Source: Oribacterium sp. KHPX15 (lineage in GTDB: Bacteria; Bacillota; Clostridia; Lachnospirales; Lachnospiraceae). Taken from it: a stretch of 64,000 nucleotides of DNA. How positions within the stretch are numbered: position 1 is the stretch's first letter; each line of letters begins with the position of its first letter. The stretch covers positions 124,001 to 188,000 of the forward strand of contig NZ_FNRG01000001.1 of NCBI RefSeq assembly GCF_900107835.1, in the 5' to 3' direction. Under the pieces are notes generated by a model. The model ran no database searches. It saw only the letters and a program-made list of their open reading frames with translations, and was not told the DNA's origin. The position numbers and the translations under genes were made by a program. Positions 7,680 to 16,531 of the stretch are shown piece by piece.

Positions 7680-10322
7680 ATGGCTAAAAAATGGGTCTAC
7701 ACCTTCAAAGAAGGTAACATGTCCATGAGAAACTTACTTGGAGGTAAGGGTGCAAACCTTGCAGAGATGACAGAGATCGGACTTCCGGTTCCACAGGGTT
7801 TCACTATCACAACAGAGGCTTGTACTCAGTACTATGAGGATGGTCGTAAAATAAACGACGAAATCATGGGCCAGGCTATGGAAGGCGTAGCATGGATGGA
7901 GAAGGAGAACGGTAAGAAGTTTGGTGATCTCCAGAATCCTCTTTTAGTATCAGTTCGTTCAGGTGCTCGTGCATCTATGCCGGGTATGATGGATACAATC
8001 CTTAACCTTGGTCTTAATGACGAAGTAGTTGCAGCTATGATCAAGGGCAATCCTGATCCTGCATTCGAGCGTTTCGTATATGATTCATATCGTCGTTTCA
8101 TCCAGATGTTCTCAGACGTTGTTATGGAAGTTGGTAAGAAGTATTTCGAGCAGCTTATCGACAAGATGAAAGAGCAGAAGGGTGTTAAGTTCGACGTTGA
8201 CCTTACAGCAGCTGACCTTAAGGAGCTTGCAGAGCAGTTCAAGGCTGAGTATAAGAATCAGCTTGGAAAGGACTTCCCTTCAGATCCTGTAGAGCAGTTA
8301 AAGCTCGCTATCGAGGCTGTATTCCGTTCATGGGATAACCCACGTGCTAACGTATATCGTCGTGATAACGATATTCCTTATTCATGGGGAACAGCTGTAA
8401 ACGTTATGCCGATGGTATTCGGTAACCTTAACAACCAGTCAGGTACAGGTGTTGCATTCACACGTGACCCGGCTACAGGTGAGAACAAGCTTATGGGTGA
8501 GTTCCTTATCAATGCTCAGGGCGAGGACGTAGTTGCCGGTGTTCGTACACCTATGCCTATCGCACAGATGGAGCAGGAGTTCCCTGAGGCTTATGCTGAG
8601 TTCATCAAGGTTTGTGAGACTCTTGAGAACCACTATCATGACATGCAGGATATGGAGTTCACTGTTGAGAACAAGAAGCTCTACATGCTCCAGTGCCGTA
8701 ACGGTAAGAGAACAGCTCCTGCAGCTCTTAAGATCGCATGTGATCTTGTAGACGAGGGACATAAGACACCTGAAGAGGCTGTTGCTATGATCGATCCTCG
8801 TAACCTTGATACACTTCTTCACCCTCAGTTCGATGCTACTGCTCTTAAGGCTGCAACACCACTTGGAAAGGGACTTGGTGCTTCTCCGGGAGCTGCTTGC
8901 GGTAAGATCGTATTCACAGCTGATGATGCTGTAGAGTGGGCTGCAAGAGGAGAGAAGGTTGTACTTGTAAGACTTGAGACTTCACCTGAGGATATCACAG
9001 GTATGAAGGCTGCTCAGGGTATCCTTACAGTTCGTGGTGGTATGACATCACACGCTGCCGTTGTTGCCCGTGGTATGGGTGAGTGCTGCGTATCAGGATG
9101 TGGCGACATCGTTATGGATGAGGAGAACAAGAAGTTCACTCTCGGCGGCAAGGAGTTCCACGAGGGAGATTTCATTTCTATCGATGGTACAACAGGTAAT
9201 ATCTATGACGGACAGATCAAGACTGTAGATGCTCAGATCGCAGGCGAGTTCGGACGTATCATGGCTTGGGCTGATCAGTTCAGAAAGCTTAAGGTTCGTA
9301 CAAATGCTGATACACCTGCTGACGCTAAGAAGGCCAGAGAGCTCGGTGCTGAGGGTATCGGTCTCTGCCGTACAGAGCACATGTTCTTTGAGGAGAGCAG
9401 AATTGCTGCATTCCGTGAGATGATCTGCTCAGATACAGAGGAAGAGAGAGAAGTTGCTCTTGATAAGATCCTTCCTTACCAGCAGGGAGATTTCAAGGCT
9501 CTTTATGAGGCTCTTGAGGGTTGCCCTGTAACAATCAGATTCCTTGATCCGCCTCTTCACGAGTTCGTTCCTACAGAGGCTGCTGATATCGAGAAGCTTG
9601 CAAAGGCTAAGAATAAGTCAGTAGAGGAAATCAGAAACATCTGCGAGTCACTCCATGAGTTCAACCCTATGATGGGTCACAGAGGATGCCGTCTCGCTGT
9701 TACATATCCTTCAATTGCAAAGATGCAGACAAAGGCTGTAATCCGTGCAGCTCTTGAGGTTCAGAAGGAGCATCCGGACTGGAATGTTAAGCCTGAGATC
9801 ATGATCCCGCTTGTATGTGAGGTCAAGGAGCTTAAGTATGTTAAGGATATCGTTGTTGCTACTGCTGATGCTGAAATCGCAGCTGCAGGTGCTAAGCTCG
9901 AATATGAGGTTGGTACAATGATCGAGATTCCTAGAGCAGCTCTTACTGCTGATGAGATCGCTAAGGAAGCTGATTTCTTCTGCTTCGGTACAAACGACCT
10001 TACTCAGATGACATATGGATTCTCTCGTGATGATGCAGGTAAGTTCCTTAATGCTTACTATGATGCAAAGATCTTTGAGGCTGATCCGTTTGCTAAGCTT
10101 GACCAGACTGGTGTTGGTAAGCTTATGGAGATGTCTCTTAAGCTTGGAAAGCCGGTTAACCCTAAGCTTCACGTAGGTATCTGCGGTGAGCACGGCGGCG
10201 ATCCTTCATCTGTTGAGTTCTGCCACAAGATCGGTCTTGATTATGTATCATGTTCACCGTTCCGTGTACCTGTTGCACGTCTTGCTGCAGCTCAGGCTCA
10301 GATAAGCAATCCAAGGGATTGA
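7680..10322 (+). CDS. ppdK: pyruvate, phosphate dikinase
   Basis: The enzyme interconverts pyruvate + ATP + Pi and PEP + AMP + PPi; in anaerobes it often works in the glycolytic direction to save energy. The 880-residue length is standard. An N-terminal ATP-grasp domain is followed by the swivelling phosphohistidine domain, with His458 in GGMTSHAAVVARG, and a C-terminal TIM barrel with catalytic Cys835 in GICGEHGGDP. A full AGGAGG ribosome site precedes the ATG. Codon use is extremely biased (CTT, GGT, GCT, AAG), the strongest in the window, indicating very high expression; this also creates long false open frames on the other strand. Confidence 0.98.
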   Translation: MAKKWVYTFKEGNMSMRNLLGGKGANLAEMTEIGLPVPQGFTITTEACTQYYEDGRKINDEIMGQAMEGVAWMEKENGKKFGDLQNPLLVSVRSGARASMPGMMDTILNLGLNDEVVAAMIKGNPDPAFERFVYDSYRRFIQMFSDVVMEVGKKYFEQLIDKMKEQKGVKFDVDLTAADLKELAEQFKAEYKNQLGKDFPSDPVEQLKLAIEAVFRSWDNPRANVYRRDNDIPYSWGTAVNVMPMVFGNLNNQSGTGVAFTRDPATGENKLMGEFLINAQGEDVVAGVRTPMPIAQMEQEFPEAYAEFIKVCETLENHYHDMQDMEFTVENKKLYMLQCRNGKRTAPAALKIACDLVDEGHKTPEEAVAMIDPRNLDTLLHPQFDATALKAATPLGKGLGASPGAACGKIVFTADDAVEWAARGEKVVLVRLETSPEDITGMKAAQGILTVRGGMTSHAAVVARGMGECCVSGCGDIVMDEENKKFTLGGKEFHEGDFISIDGTTGNIYDGQIKTVDAQIAGEFGRIMAWADQFRKLKVRTNADTPADAKKARELGAEGIGLCRTEHMFFEESRIAAFREMICSDTEEEREVALDKILPYQQGDFKALYEALEGCPVTIRFLDPPLHEFVPTEAADIEKLAKAKNKSVEEIRNICESLHEFNPMMGHRGCRLAVTYPSIAKMQTKAVIRAALEVQKEHPDWNVKPEIMIPLVCEVKELKYVKDIVVATADAEIAAAGAKLEYEVGTMIEIPRAALTADEIAKEADFFCFGTNDLTQMTYGFSRDDAGKFLNAYYDAKIFEADPFAKLDQTGVGKLMEMSLKLGKPVNPKLHVGICGEHGGDPSSVEFCHKIGLDYVSCSPFRVPVARLAAAQAQISNPRD

Positions 10323-10351
10323 TAGGAATTTAGCCGAAAAGGCTTTGTGTA

Positions 10352-10385
10352 AAGCCGGGAATCTAGGATTCCCGGCTTCTTTTAT
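10352..10385 (+). terminator. terminator after ppdK
   Basis: Arms 10352-10363 and 10367-10378 form a perfect 12-bp stem with a 3-nt loop, followed by CTTTTAT. Confidence 0.88.
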
Positions 10386-10486
10386 ATCGCAGGGGTTTTG
10401 TGAGTGATATTTTTGAAGGATGCCGATAGAGTCCTGCATTGTGAGAGGAAAAATTAATCTTCCTGCTCAATTTATAGGAGTTTAGA

Positions 10487-11224
10487 ATGGTTGGATTTTT
10501 ATCTGATAAATATATAAGAACTGCAAAAACATTATTTTTCCTGTTTATGTTCATGCTGATGTTTGATTTTATAGCAAAAGCAGATACCATATATCAGGTT
10601 ACACCAGAGTCGGATCTACAGGAGATTATCGATTCCTGTAATGACAGCGAACAAAATAAGGTGATCATATATATGCATTCCGGAATCTATAAACCTTTTT
10701 CGGCCATATCTTCAATGGGAATGCCGGAACGATACATAAGCTTTATAGGTCTTTCGGATGGCGTGGAGATTCTCAGTGAAAGCGGGCTTTATAAAAATCC
10801 TGCTGCAGATCTAAGGCTAAATGGTAGAGTGGAAAATATTCGATTTATAGCAAGCCATCCTGATGGAGAGCTTAATGTAGAGGACAAGGGTGCTTATGCC
10901 GTACATGCGGACTACGGCTCCCAGCATACTGTATTTTCTGACTGTACATTTATTTCTTATCAAGCTTCTGCCGTAGGTATGGGACTTACCTATGACAGTG
11001 AAATGATATTTAAAGACTGTCATTTTATCAACAGAGCAACGGCAAAGTTCGGCAGCTATTGGAGAATGGGAGCCATACTTGCCCATACACCTGAGTTGGA
11101 ATCCGGCACATCAGGAGCGAAGCTGACTCTTGAACACTGTATATATGAGTATCCCGGGGAATCATACGCCGGAGTTATAGTTTCGGAACTGAATGGAAGT
11201 GAAGTGGATTTTAAGGAGATATAA
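10487..11224 (+). CDS. secreted right-handed beta-helix-like protein (pectinesterase/pectate-lyase fold, function unknown)
   Basis: The 245-residue product has a hydrophobic N-terminal segment (about 15-31) ending in AKAD that looks like a signal peptide. The rest is short beta-strand turns with hydrophobic/Asn spacing (for example VENIRFIAS, HTVFSDCTFISY, EMIFKDCHFIN) typical of parallel beta-helix proteins such as pectinesterases. I do not see a complete pectinesterase active site, and the protein is shorter than those enzymes. AGGAG lies 7 nt before the ATG. Codon use is plain, unlike ppdK. It stands alone between ppdK and a possible ppdK 3'-end remnant. Confidence 0.6.
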   Translation: MVGFLSDKYIRTAKTLFFLFMFMLMFDFIAKADTIYQVTPESDLQEIIDSCNDSEQNKVIIYMHSGIYKPFSAISSMGMPERYISFIGLSDGVEILSESGLYKNPAADLRLNGRVENIRFIASHPDGELNVEDKGAYAVHADYGSQHTVFSDCTFISYQASAVGMGLTYDSEMIFKDCHFINRATAKFGSYWRMGAILAHTPELESGTSGAKLTLEHCIYEYPGESYAGVIVSELNGSEVDFKEI

Positions 11225-11231
11225 CAGCTAT

Positions 11232-11273
11232 TTTGCTGCAGTTCAGGCTAGGATTAACAATCACAGACAGTAG
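11232..11273 (+). pseudogene. possible remnant of a ppdK 3' end
   Basis: Read in frame, this stretch encodes FAAVQARINNHRQ and a stop codon. The last residues of ppdK are LAAAQAQISNPRD and a stop, so the two align to the stop codon with about 7 of 13 residues identical and roughly three quarters of the bases equal. It lies 0.9 kb after ppdK, directly behind the stop of the beta-helix gene. It could be the tail of a lost duplicate. The match is short, so chance is possible. Confidence 0.45.
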
Positions 11274-11296
11274 TATATATAAAGTTACGCATTTTC

Positions 11297-11326
11297 GCGC
11301 CGGGGGTATGTCCCTGGCGCTTTTTG
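11297..11326 (+). terminator. terminator after the beta-helix gene
   Basis: GCGCCGGGG (11297-11305) pairs with CCCTGGCGC (11312-11320) with one G-U pair, followed by TTTTTGTGTTT. Confidence 0.85.
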
Positions 11327-11341
11327 TGTTTCCCGGAAGAA

Positions 11342-11472
11342 AAAATGTGTCCTCATGTTAACGGAACATATTGGCTACCGGACGATAAAATGCGTCTTCA
11401 TGCCAACGGCTCACGGCGTTGAAAGTACACTCCGAGAAAAATGTCCGACAGTGTCTGAACACTTACATTTTT
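11342..11472. repeat. dispersed repeat element, copy A
   Basis: A 23-bp direct repeat (11342-11364 and 11387-11409, about 18 matches, 45 bp apart) is followed by GGCTCACG and TTGAAAGTACA, and then a hairpin with arms AAAAATGT (11437-11444) and ACATTTTT (11465-11472). The middle part resembles the left arm of the long palindrome at 47111-47267. The rest of the gap to about 11700 is A+T-rich and shows no gene. Confidence 0.5.
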
Positions 11473-11710
11473 GCAATAATAATCCAGTATGAATTTTTGC
11501 TATAGTATTGACAGAAATTAATATAACATGTATGATTTCACACGAATATTCAAAAGCCCCATATCTATGGGCGAAAAGATTTGAACTATCTTAGTTTCAA
11601 TTATCTATATTTATATCTTTAAAGATATCCCTAATTTTATTTTTTGATCAGGAGTTTATTAAACAATCTTTTAATAAACGCTTTTGATTTTGATGCTATA
11701 CTAAAACTAT

Positions 11711-12452
11711 ATGAAAGATCATAAAGGATAAAGAACTTCTTTCTGAACTCATCAGATGTATATTGCCGGAAATAAAGTTTACGGATCTAAAGATAGATGG
11801 TCAGAAGACGATTGAGATAGGCCCGGATTTACATGGTGTAAGGTTTGATGTCTTTGCAACTATGGAAGAAGGGAGGATAGTGGACATCGAGCTGCAGGTT
11901 CTTAATACCGGAAATCTTCCGAAAAGGATACGTTACTATGTGTCCATGGCAGACATGCAGATGCTGGAGAAAGGCGTAGTGTATGATGAACTTGTGGAGT
12001 CCTATGTAGTGATGATCTGTCTGTTTGACCTTTACGGTGAAAGCAGACATATGTATACATTTACCAACCGCTGCAAAGAAAATCCGGAACTGGAAATGGG
12101 CGATGGAACTACCAGGATAGTTCTAAATGCAACCGGAACAAAGGATGATATAAGTCCGAAGTTAAAGGCATTTCTCAGTTATGTTGCAGGAAATGCGGTA
12201 GAAGATGAATATGTGAAAAAACTTGATGAAGCAGTGCAAAGGGCAAGGAAAAACAAGAAATGGAGGAGAGAATATATGGTTATCAACATGAGAGATTTAG
12301 AACAACAGGCGATGGGGGCTAAGCGAAGAGATCGTGAGAAGATTGCAGAAATGCTTCAGGATGGCAAAACTCCGGAAGAGATAGCATCTTTCTGCAAGTA
12401 TCCCATGAAGCTTATCAAGGAAGTACAGAATAGTATGATGTCAGTGAAATAA
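11711..12452 (+). pseudogene. Rpn/PD-(D/E)XK nuclease-type transposase-like gene, N-terminus decayed
   Basis: The frame from the TTG at 11763 gives 229 residues closely resembling Rpn-type recombination-promoting nucleases (PDDEXK_2 group): GVRFDVFA followed by a strand ending IELQV supplies the Asp and the ExQ version of the nuclease motif, and the C-terminal helical tail with KTPEEIASF is typical. The family's N-terminus (an N-DFMF-MKD-E pattern) is broken. Recognisable coding (KDKELLSELIRCILPE) continues upstream of the TTG without a start, and an ATG AAA GAT at 11711 is out of frame with it. No ribosome site precedes the TTG. Probably a frameshifted, 5'-truncated copy; residual expression cannot be excluded. 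Confidence 0.7.
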
Positions 12453-12537
12453 TACTGGGAATTGAACATTCGAAAATTGCAGTATTATTATGAATCATTC
12501 AGTATATGTTCATAACAAGAGTAAAATAAAACGAAAA

Positions 12538-12587
12538 AGACAACCATGTTATTCTGTGACTGCACAGAGAATATGGTTGTCTCTTTG
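12538..12587 (+). terminator. hairpin terminator before trkH
   Basis: AGACAACCAT (12538-12547) pairs with ATGGTTGTCT (12573-12582), and the inner ATTCTGTG/CACAGAGAAT extends the stem. CTCTTTG follows. Confidence 0.75.
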
Positions 12588-12597
12588 CGTTATATAG

Positions 12598-12626
12598 TTA
12601 AAACTGATCCTGACTGATGTTATAAT
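12598..12626 (+). promoter_or_regulatory. extended -10 promoter of trkH
   Basis: TATAAT at 12621-12626 is preceded by TGT (extended -10), with TTAAAA 17 nt upstream at 12598-12603. It fits a transcript beginning about 50 nt before the trkH start. Confidence 0.55.
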
Positions 12627-12684
12627 TAATGAGTCAATGACTGATCAGCGCGAGTAATTTTATGATTGTGGGTATGTTGTGGGT

Positions 12685-14109
12685 ATGAAGGAAATGAATG
12701 AGGGGAATAAAAGTGTAAGTGATTTTATGAAAAAGAAGGGAAAGAAGGGACGGAAACCGGAACTTAGTACGACGCAGATGATTTCGCTGAGTTTTTTGTC
12801 GGCGATTCTGGTGGGGGCGGCGCTTTTGATGCTTCCATGCTCAACGGTGCCGGGAGAAGAGACGGATTTTCTCACGGCGCTGTTTACTGCTACTACTTCT
12901 GTTTGTGTTACGGGGCTTGTTGTGGTTGATACATTTTCTCACTGGACACTGTTTGGGCAGATTGTGATCATGCTGCTGATACAGGTGGGTGGCATAGGTG
13001 TTGTGTGTCTTTCAGCAGTGCTTTTGATACTTATTCATAAGAGATTGTCTCTTAAAACCAGGGTGCTGATGATGGATTCCTTTAACCTTGACTCCATAAA
13101 AGGAGTTGCCGGTTTTTGCCAGAGAGTGGTTAGAGATATATTCATCGTTGAGGGCATCGGAGCGATTTTGTCGGCGTTTGTGTTTGTGCCGGAGTTTGGC
13201 AATACCAAGGGCATATATGTCTCGATTTTTCATTCGATTTCTGCCTTCTGTAATGCGGGTATCGATGTTATAGGGCCTGACAGTTTGTGCAGATATTCGG
13301 GGAATTATTTTATTTTGTTTGTCACCATGATGCTGATTGTTCTCGGTGGACTTGGCTTTGTGGTTTGGTTTGATGTAGCCAATGCTGTGGGTGCATTTTT
13401 CTCAAAGGCTGAGGGAAGGAAGCGATTCAGGCTTCATGAACAGACTAAGCTGGTGCTTGCATTGACGGCGGTGCTTATTGTGAGTGGGGCAATGCTTACA
13501 TTTCTGGCAGAAATGGATAATCCGGCGACGATGCAGAGTATGAGCCTGGGAGCAAAGATATGGAACAGCTTCTTCCAGTCCGTGACTTTCAGAACTGCGG
13601 GTTTTATGACAGTGTCCCAGAAAGGTCTCAGAGAGGTTACGGCTCTTTTTGGACTGATGTATATGTTCATCGGAGGATCACCTATGGGAACCGCGGGCGG
13701 CGTAAAGACTGTGACATTCTTTGCACTTATGCTTTATGCCATCAGTTTCCTTAGGGATCGTGAAAAGCCGGTGGTTTTCAACAGATCATTTTCCATAGAA
13801 ACCATTCGTAAAGCGGTTGCCATCATTCTTATCAGTTTTCTTGTGACGTCGCTTCTCAGTATCATGTTAATGTTTACGGATCACGGAATACTCATGACGG
13901 ATGCGCTTTTTGAAACCTTCAGTGCGACGGCGACAGTGGGTCTTTCCAGAAATCTTACATCGACTCTCACTCCGGCAGGAAGAATGATCATTATCACTGC
14001 GATGTATCTCGGAAGGATCGGGCCTATATCTCTCGTGATGTTCTTCAGAGGACAAAAGGCTAAGAAGAATCTTCTGATCAGTGCAGAGGGCAAATACTAC
14101 ATGGGATGA
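12685..14109 (+). CDS. TrkH/KtrB-family potassium uptake membrane subunit
   Basis: This is the pore subunit of a Trk/Ktr K+ (or Na+-coupled K+) transporter in the cytoplasmic membrane. The protein is about 474 residues with four membrane-pore-membrane repeats. The four filter segments are visible as TTSVCVTGL, ISAFCNAGID, SVTFRTAGF and SATATVGLS, each keeping the selectivity glycine. Starts at 12679 (GTG), 12685 (ATG) and 12727 (ATG) are all possible, none with a clear ribosome site; 12685 is taken. The length and filters fit the KtrB side of the family. A regulatory RCK protein is encoded 205 nt downstream. Confidence 0.93.
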   Translation: MKEMNEGNKSVSDFMKKKGKKGRKPELSTTQMISLSFLSAILVGAALLMLPCSTVPGEETDFLTALFTATTSVCVTGLVVVDTFSHWTLFGQIVIMLLIQVGGIGVVCLSAVLLILIHKRLSLKTRVLMMDSFNLDSIKGVAGFCQRVVRDIFIVEGIGAILSAFVFVPEFGNTKGIYVSIFHSISAFCNAGIDVIGPDSLCRYSGNYFILFVTMMLIVLGGLGFVVWFDVANAVGAFFSKAEGRKRFRLHEQTKLVLALTAVLIVSGAMLTFLAEMDNPATMQSMSLGAKIWNSFFQSVTFRTAGFMTVSQKGLREVTALFGLMYMFIGGSPMGTAGGVKTVTFFALMLYAISFLRDREKPVVFNRSFSIETIRKAVAIILISFLVTSLLSIMLMFTDHGILMTDALFETFSATATVGLSRNLTSTLTPAGRMIIITAMYLGRIGPISLVMFFRGQKAKKNLLISAEGKYYMG

Positions 14110-14314
14110 TAAAGTTTTGTAAGTAAAATGTTTAATGGAAATTCTATTTTCCGGATTCCTGACTGTGTTCTCTCGTTACATAAGGGAATGTCTAGAGCCG
14201 GCTAGATGTGAATCTGTCTGTCAGATTTTAAGCATCCAATAACAGCGCAAATAGATGAGGAGTTCATTAATCATTTTTTTAATCTAAGAATTTGATTACT
14301 AGGGGAGGAAAAAT

Positions 14315-14734
14315 ATGTCAGAGAAAAAAACACTTTCGATTGCGGTATTGGGACTTGGGAGATTCGGTAAATTTACAGCCAGGGAGCTTTTTGAAAATGG
14401 TGTGGAGCTTCTTATCGCCGATAAGAGTGAAGAGGTGGTTAACCAGCTGTCGGATATAGCTGAGGTCGCTGTTGCCTGTGATCTTTCGGATCCGGATGCA
14501 GTTGAGAAGCTGGGTCTCGGCAACATGGATGTTGTAATAGTGTGTATGGGAAGTAGTATGGATCCAAGCATAATGTGTATCATGGTGGCCAAAGAGCAGG
14601 GAGTACATAAGGTTATAGCAAAAGCAGGTTCCGAGCGCATGGGTAAGGTGCTTAAAAAAATAGGTGCGGATGAGATAGTATATCCGGAGAAGACCATGGC
14701 ACAGCTCACTGTCACAAAAGTTCTTTCAAAATAG
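14315..14734 (+). CDS. KtrA/TrkA-like RCK protein lacking the C-terminal domain
   Basis: This 139-residue protein is an RCK_N (Rossmann) domain with the nucleotide-binding GLGRFG near 14-19 and acidic Asp/Glu at the ends of strands 2 and 3. Such cytoplasmic rings bind ATP/ADP or NAD(H) and gate the TrkH/KtrB pore. Usual KtrA is about 220 residues because it ends with an RCK_C domain, the known c-di-AMP site. That domain is absent, and only about 57 nt separate the stop from a terminator, so no frameshifted remainder fits. GGGAGGAAAAAT gives a strong ribosome site. It may work as an N-domain-only ring or be a truncated relic. Confidence 0.85.
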   Translation: MSEKKTLSIAVLGLGRFGKFTARELFENGVELLIADKSEEVVNQLSDIAEVAVACDLSDPDAVEKLGLGNMDVVIVCMGSSMDPSIMCIMVAKEQGVHKVIAKAGSERMGKVLKKIGADEIVYPEKTMAQLTVTKVLSK

Positions 14735-14791
14735 TTAAAAAAACCAAAGGACATTACAGACGTCTGATATTGTATACAGAAGGTTAAAAAA

Positions 14792-14868
14792 ACACCCGTT
14801 AATCAATACTTTTTTGGTGATAATGTTTATCGCCGATTTAAAGCGTTGATTGACGGGTGTCTTTTTTA
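14792..14868 (+). terminator. two-tier terminator after the Ktr genes
   Basis: Outer arms 14792-14806 and 14846-14860 pair over 15 bp with one wobble pair. An inner stem GGTGATAA/TTATCGCC lies within the loop. CTTTTTTA follows the outer stem. Confidence 0.88.
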
Positions 14869-14872
14869 CGCG

Positions 14873-14971
14873 GACAGATGTATTCTCTGAAAGAATAAAA
14901 GACATAATGAAAGGTTATCAAATGTATTAAAAAGGTTTATGAATTGCCGGAAACATTATGATTGCAATCGG
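14873..14971. other. A+T-rich leader region upstream of the aminopeptidase, no gene seen
   Basis: The whole gap between the Ktr genes and the aminopeptidase is 477 nt. Beyond the terminator and the promoters described separately it holds no recognisable gene or RNA. A second possible promoter uses TTGACA at 15019-15024 with a poor -10. Confidence 0.4.
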
Positions 14972-15000
14972 TTGAGGAACATTTAACGAAATGGTATAAT
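14972..15000 (+). promoter_or_regulatory. promoter upstream of the M18 aminopeptidase
   Basis: TTGAGG (14972-14977), a 17-nt spacer and TATAAT (14995-15000). This gives a leader of about 205 nt. Confidence 0.65.
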
Positions 15001-15211
15001 CTGCGGGCATGCTAAATATTGACATAAATTATATTAAATTAATATTTGAAATATCTTTATAGGTTCAATTTCAGAAGTCGCTCAGATTTGTATATCTGTT
15101 TTTCGGATAAAACGGCAAAGCGCATGTGTTTATATATGAGCTGATCAGATTGACATCAGTGTGTCAGATATAAACGGCTGAAAACCTACGTTAATAGATG
15201 GGGAGAAACAA

Positions 15212-16531
15212 ATGAATTTTGATAATGTGAATAAAGAGCTCATAGCTTTCCTTGATAGCAGTCCAAATGCTTTTTATGCAGTAAGCAATATGTGTAAGAC
15301 TCTTGAGGATGCCGGACTCATACGTTTATATGAAGGAAAACCATGGGAGCTTGAGGCAGGAAAAGGCTACTACGTAACAAGAAATGATTCAGCTGTAATT
15401 GCATTCCGCATTCCAAAGAAGGATTACACGGGTTTTCAGATGATGGCAAGTCACTGTGATTCACCGGTGTTTAAGATCAAGACCAATGCTGAGATTACCA
15501 TAGATAAGCAGTATGTGAAGCTCAATGTCGAAAAGTACGGCGGAATGATATGCGCACCCTGGCTGGACAGACCGCTTTCTGTTGCGGGCCGCATAATTGT
15601 CCGCACAGAAGAGGGCATCGAGACCAGACTTGTAAACATTGATCGTGATCTCATGATCATTCCTAATCTTGCCATCCACATGAATCGCGAGGTAAATGAT
15701 GGATACAAATTTAATGCTCAGGTTGATATGCTTCCGCTTTTCTGCGAGAAAGGCGAGGAGTCGGATGTATTCATTAAAATGATAGCAGAAGAGGCAGGGG
15801 TAAAAGCCGAAGATATTCTTGATACAGACCTTTTCCTTTACAACCGCATGAAGGGCACGATGCTGGGACTTAACAACGAGTTCGTGGCAAGCGGCAGACT
15901 TGATGATCTTCAGTGTGCTTACGCCTCACTTCAGGGCTTCCTTAAGGCAGAACCTAAAGATTCTGTTGCGGTTCACTGTGTATATGATAACGAAGAAGTT
16001 GGTTCAGGAACCAAACAGGGCGCAGCCGGAACCTTCCTTAAAGATACGCTTCGCCGCATTAACAGTTCATGCGGTAAATCAGAAGAGGAGTATCTCATGA
16101 GTATCGCTTCAAGCTTCCTTGTATCAGCTGATAATGCTCATGCCGTGCATCCCAACCACCCTGAAAAGTCAGATCCGACAAATCGTCCTTACCTCAATAA
16201 TGGAATTGTTATTAAGTACAGCGCAAATCAGAAATACACAACAGATGCGGTTTCGGGTGCGGTAATGCGTGCTATCTGTAATGAGGCGAAGGTTCCTTTC
16301 CAGATATTTACAAACCGTTCCGACATGCTTGGGGGTTCCACCCTCGGAAACATTTCCCAGAGCCAGGTTGCATTAAATACAGTTGATATAGGACTTCCTC
16401 AGCTTGCCATGCATTCACCTTACGAGACTGCAGGCGCAAAGGATACAGCATATCTTATAGAAGCTGCAAGAGTTCTGTTTTCATCGACAATGGAAGGAAC
16501 CGGTGACGGAAAGTACAGGCTTTTATTCTGA
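15212..16531 (+). CDS. M18-family metallo-aminopeptidase
   Basis: The 439-residue enzyme is the normal size for M18 (aspartyl aminopeptidase/ApeB) enzymes, which form dodecameric cytoplasmic tetrahedra and remove N-terminal residues from peptides using two metal ions. Metal ligands are visible as His81 and Asp83 in SHCDSP, the Asp in GRLDD, Glu-Glu in DNEEVGSGT and a His near the C-terminus in MHSPYE. The ATG follows GGGGAG. It has its own promoter and is followed directly by the tail of a second, related gene. Confidence 0.95.
   Translation: MNFDNVNKELIAFLDSSPNAFYAVSNMCKTLEDAGLIRLYEGKPWELEAGKGYYVTRNDSAVIAFRIPKKDYTGFQMMASHCDSPVFKIKTNAEITIDKQYVKLNVEKYGGMICAPWLDRPLSVAGRIIVRTEEGIETRLVNIDRDLMIIPNLAIHMNREVNDGYKFNAQVDMLPLFCEKGEESDVFIKMIAEEAGVKAEDILDTDLFLYNRMKGTMLGLNNEFVASGRLDDLQCAYASLQGFLKAEPKDSVAVHCVYDNEEVGSGTKQGAAGTFLKDTLRRINSSCGKSEEEYLMSIASSFLVSADNAHAVHPNHPEKSDPTNRPYLNNGIVIKYSANQKYTTDAVSGAVMRAICNEAKVPFQIFTNRSDMLGGSTLGNISQSQVALNTVDIGLPQLAMHSPYETAGAKDTAYLIEAARVLFSSTMEGTGDGKYRLLF

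Noticed and set aside
8439-10193. Several long open frames on the minus strand opposite ppdK
   Set aside because: They arise from the extreme codon bias of ppdK (no TTA, TCA or CTA codons), have no ribosome sites and read as low-complexity Leu/Ser/Cys sequences.
14735-14791. Missing RCK_C domain encoded after a frameshift
   Set aside because: Only 57 nt remain before the terminator and they do not encode RCK_C-like sequence in any frame.
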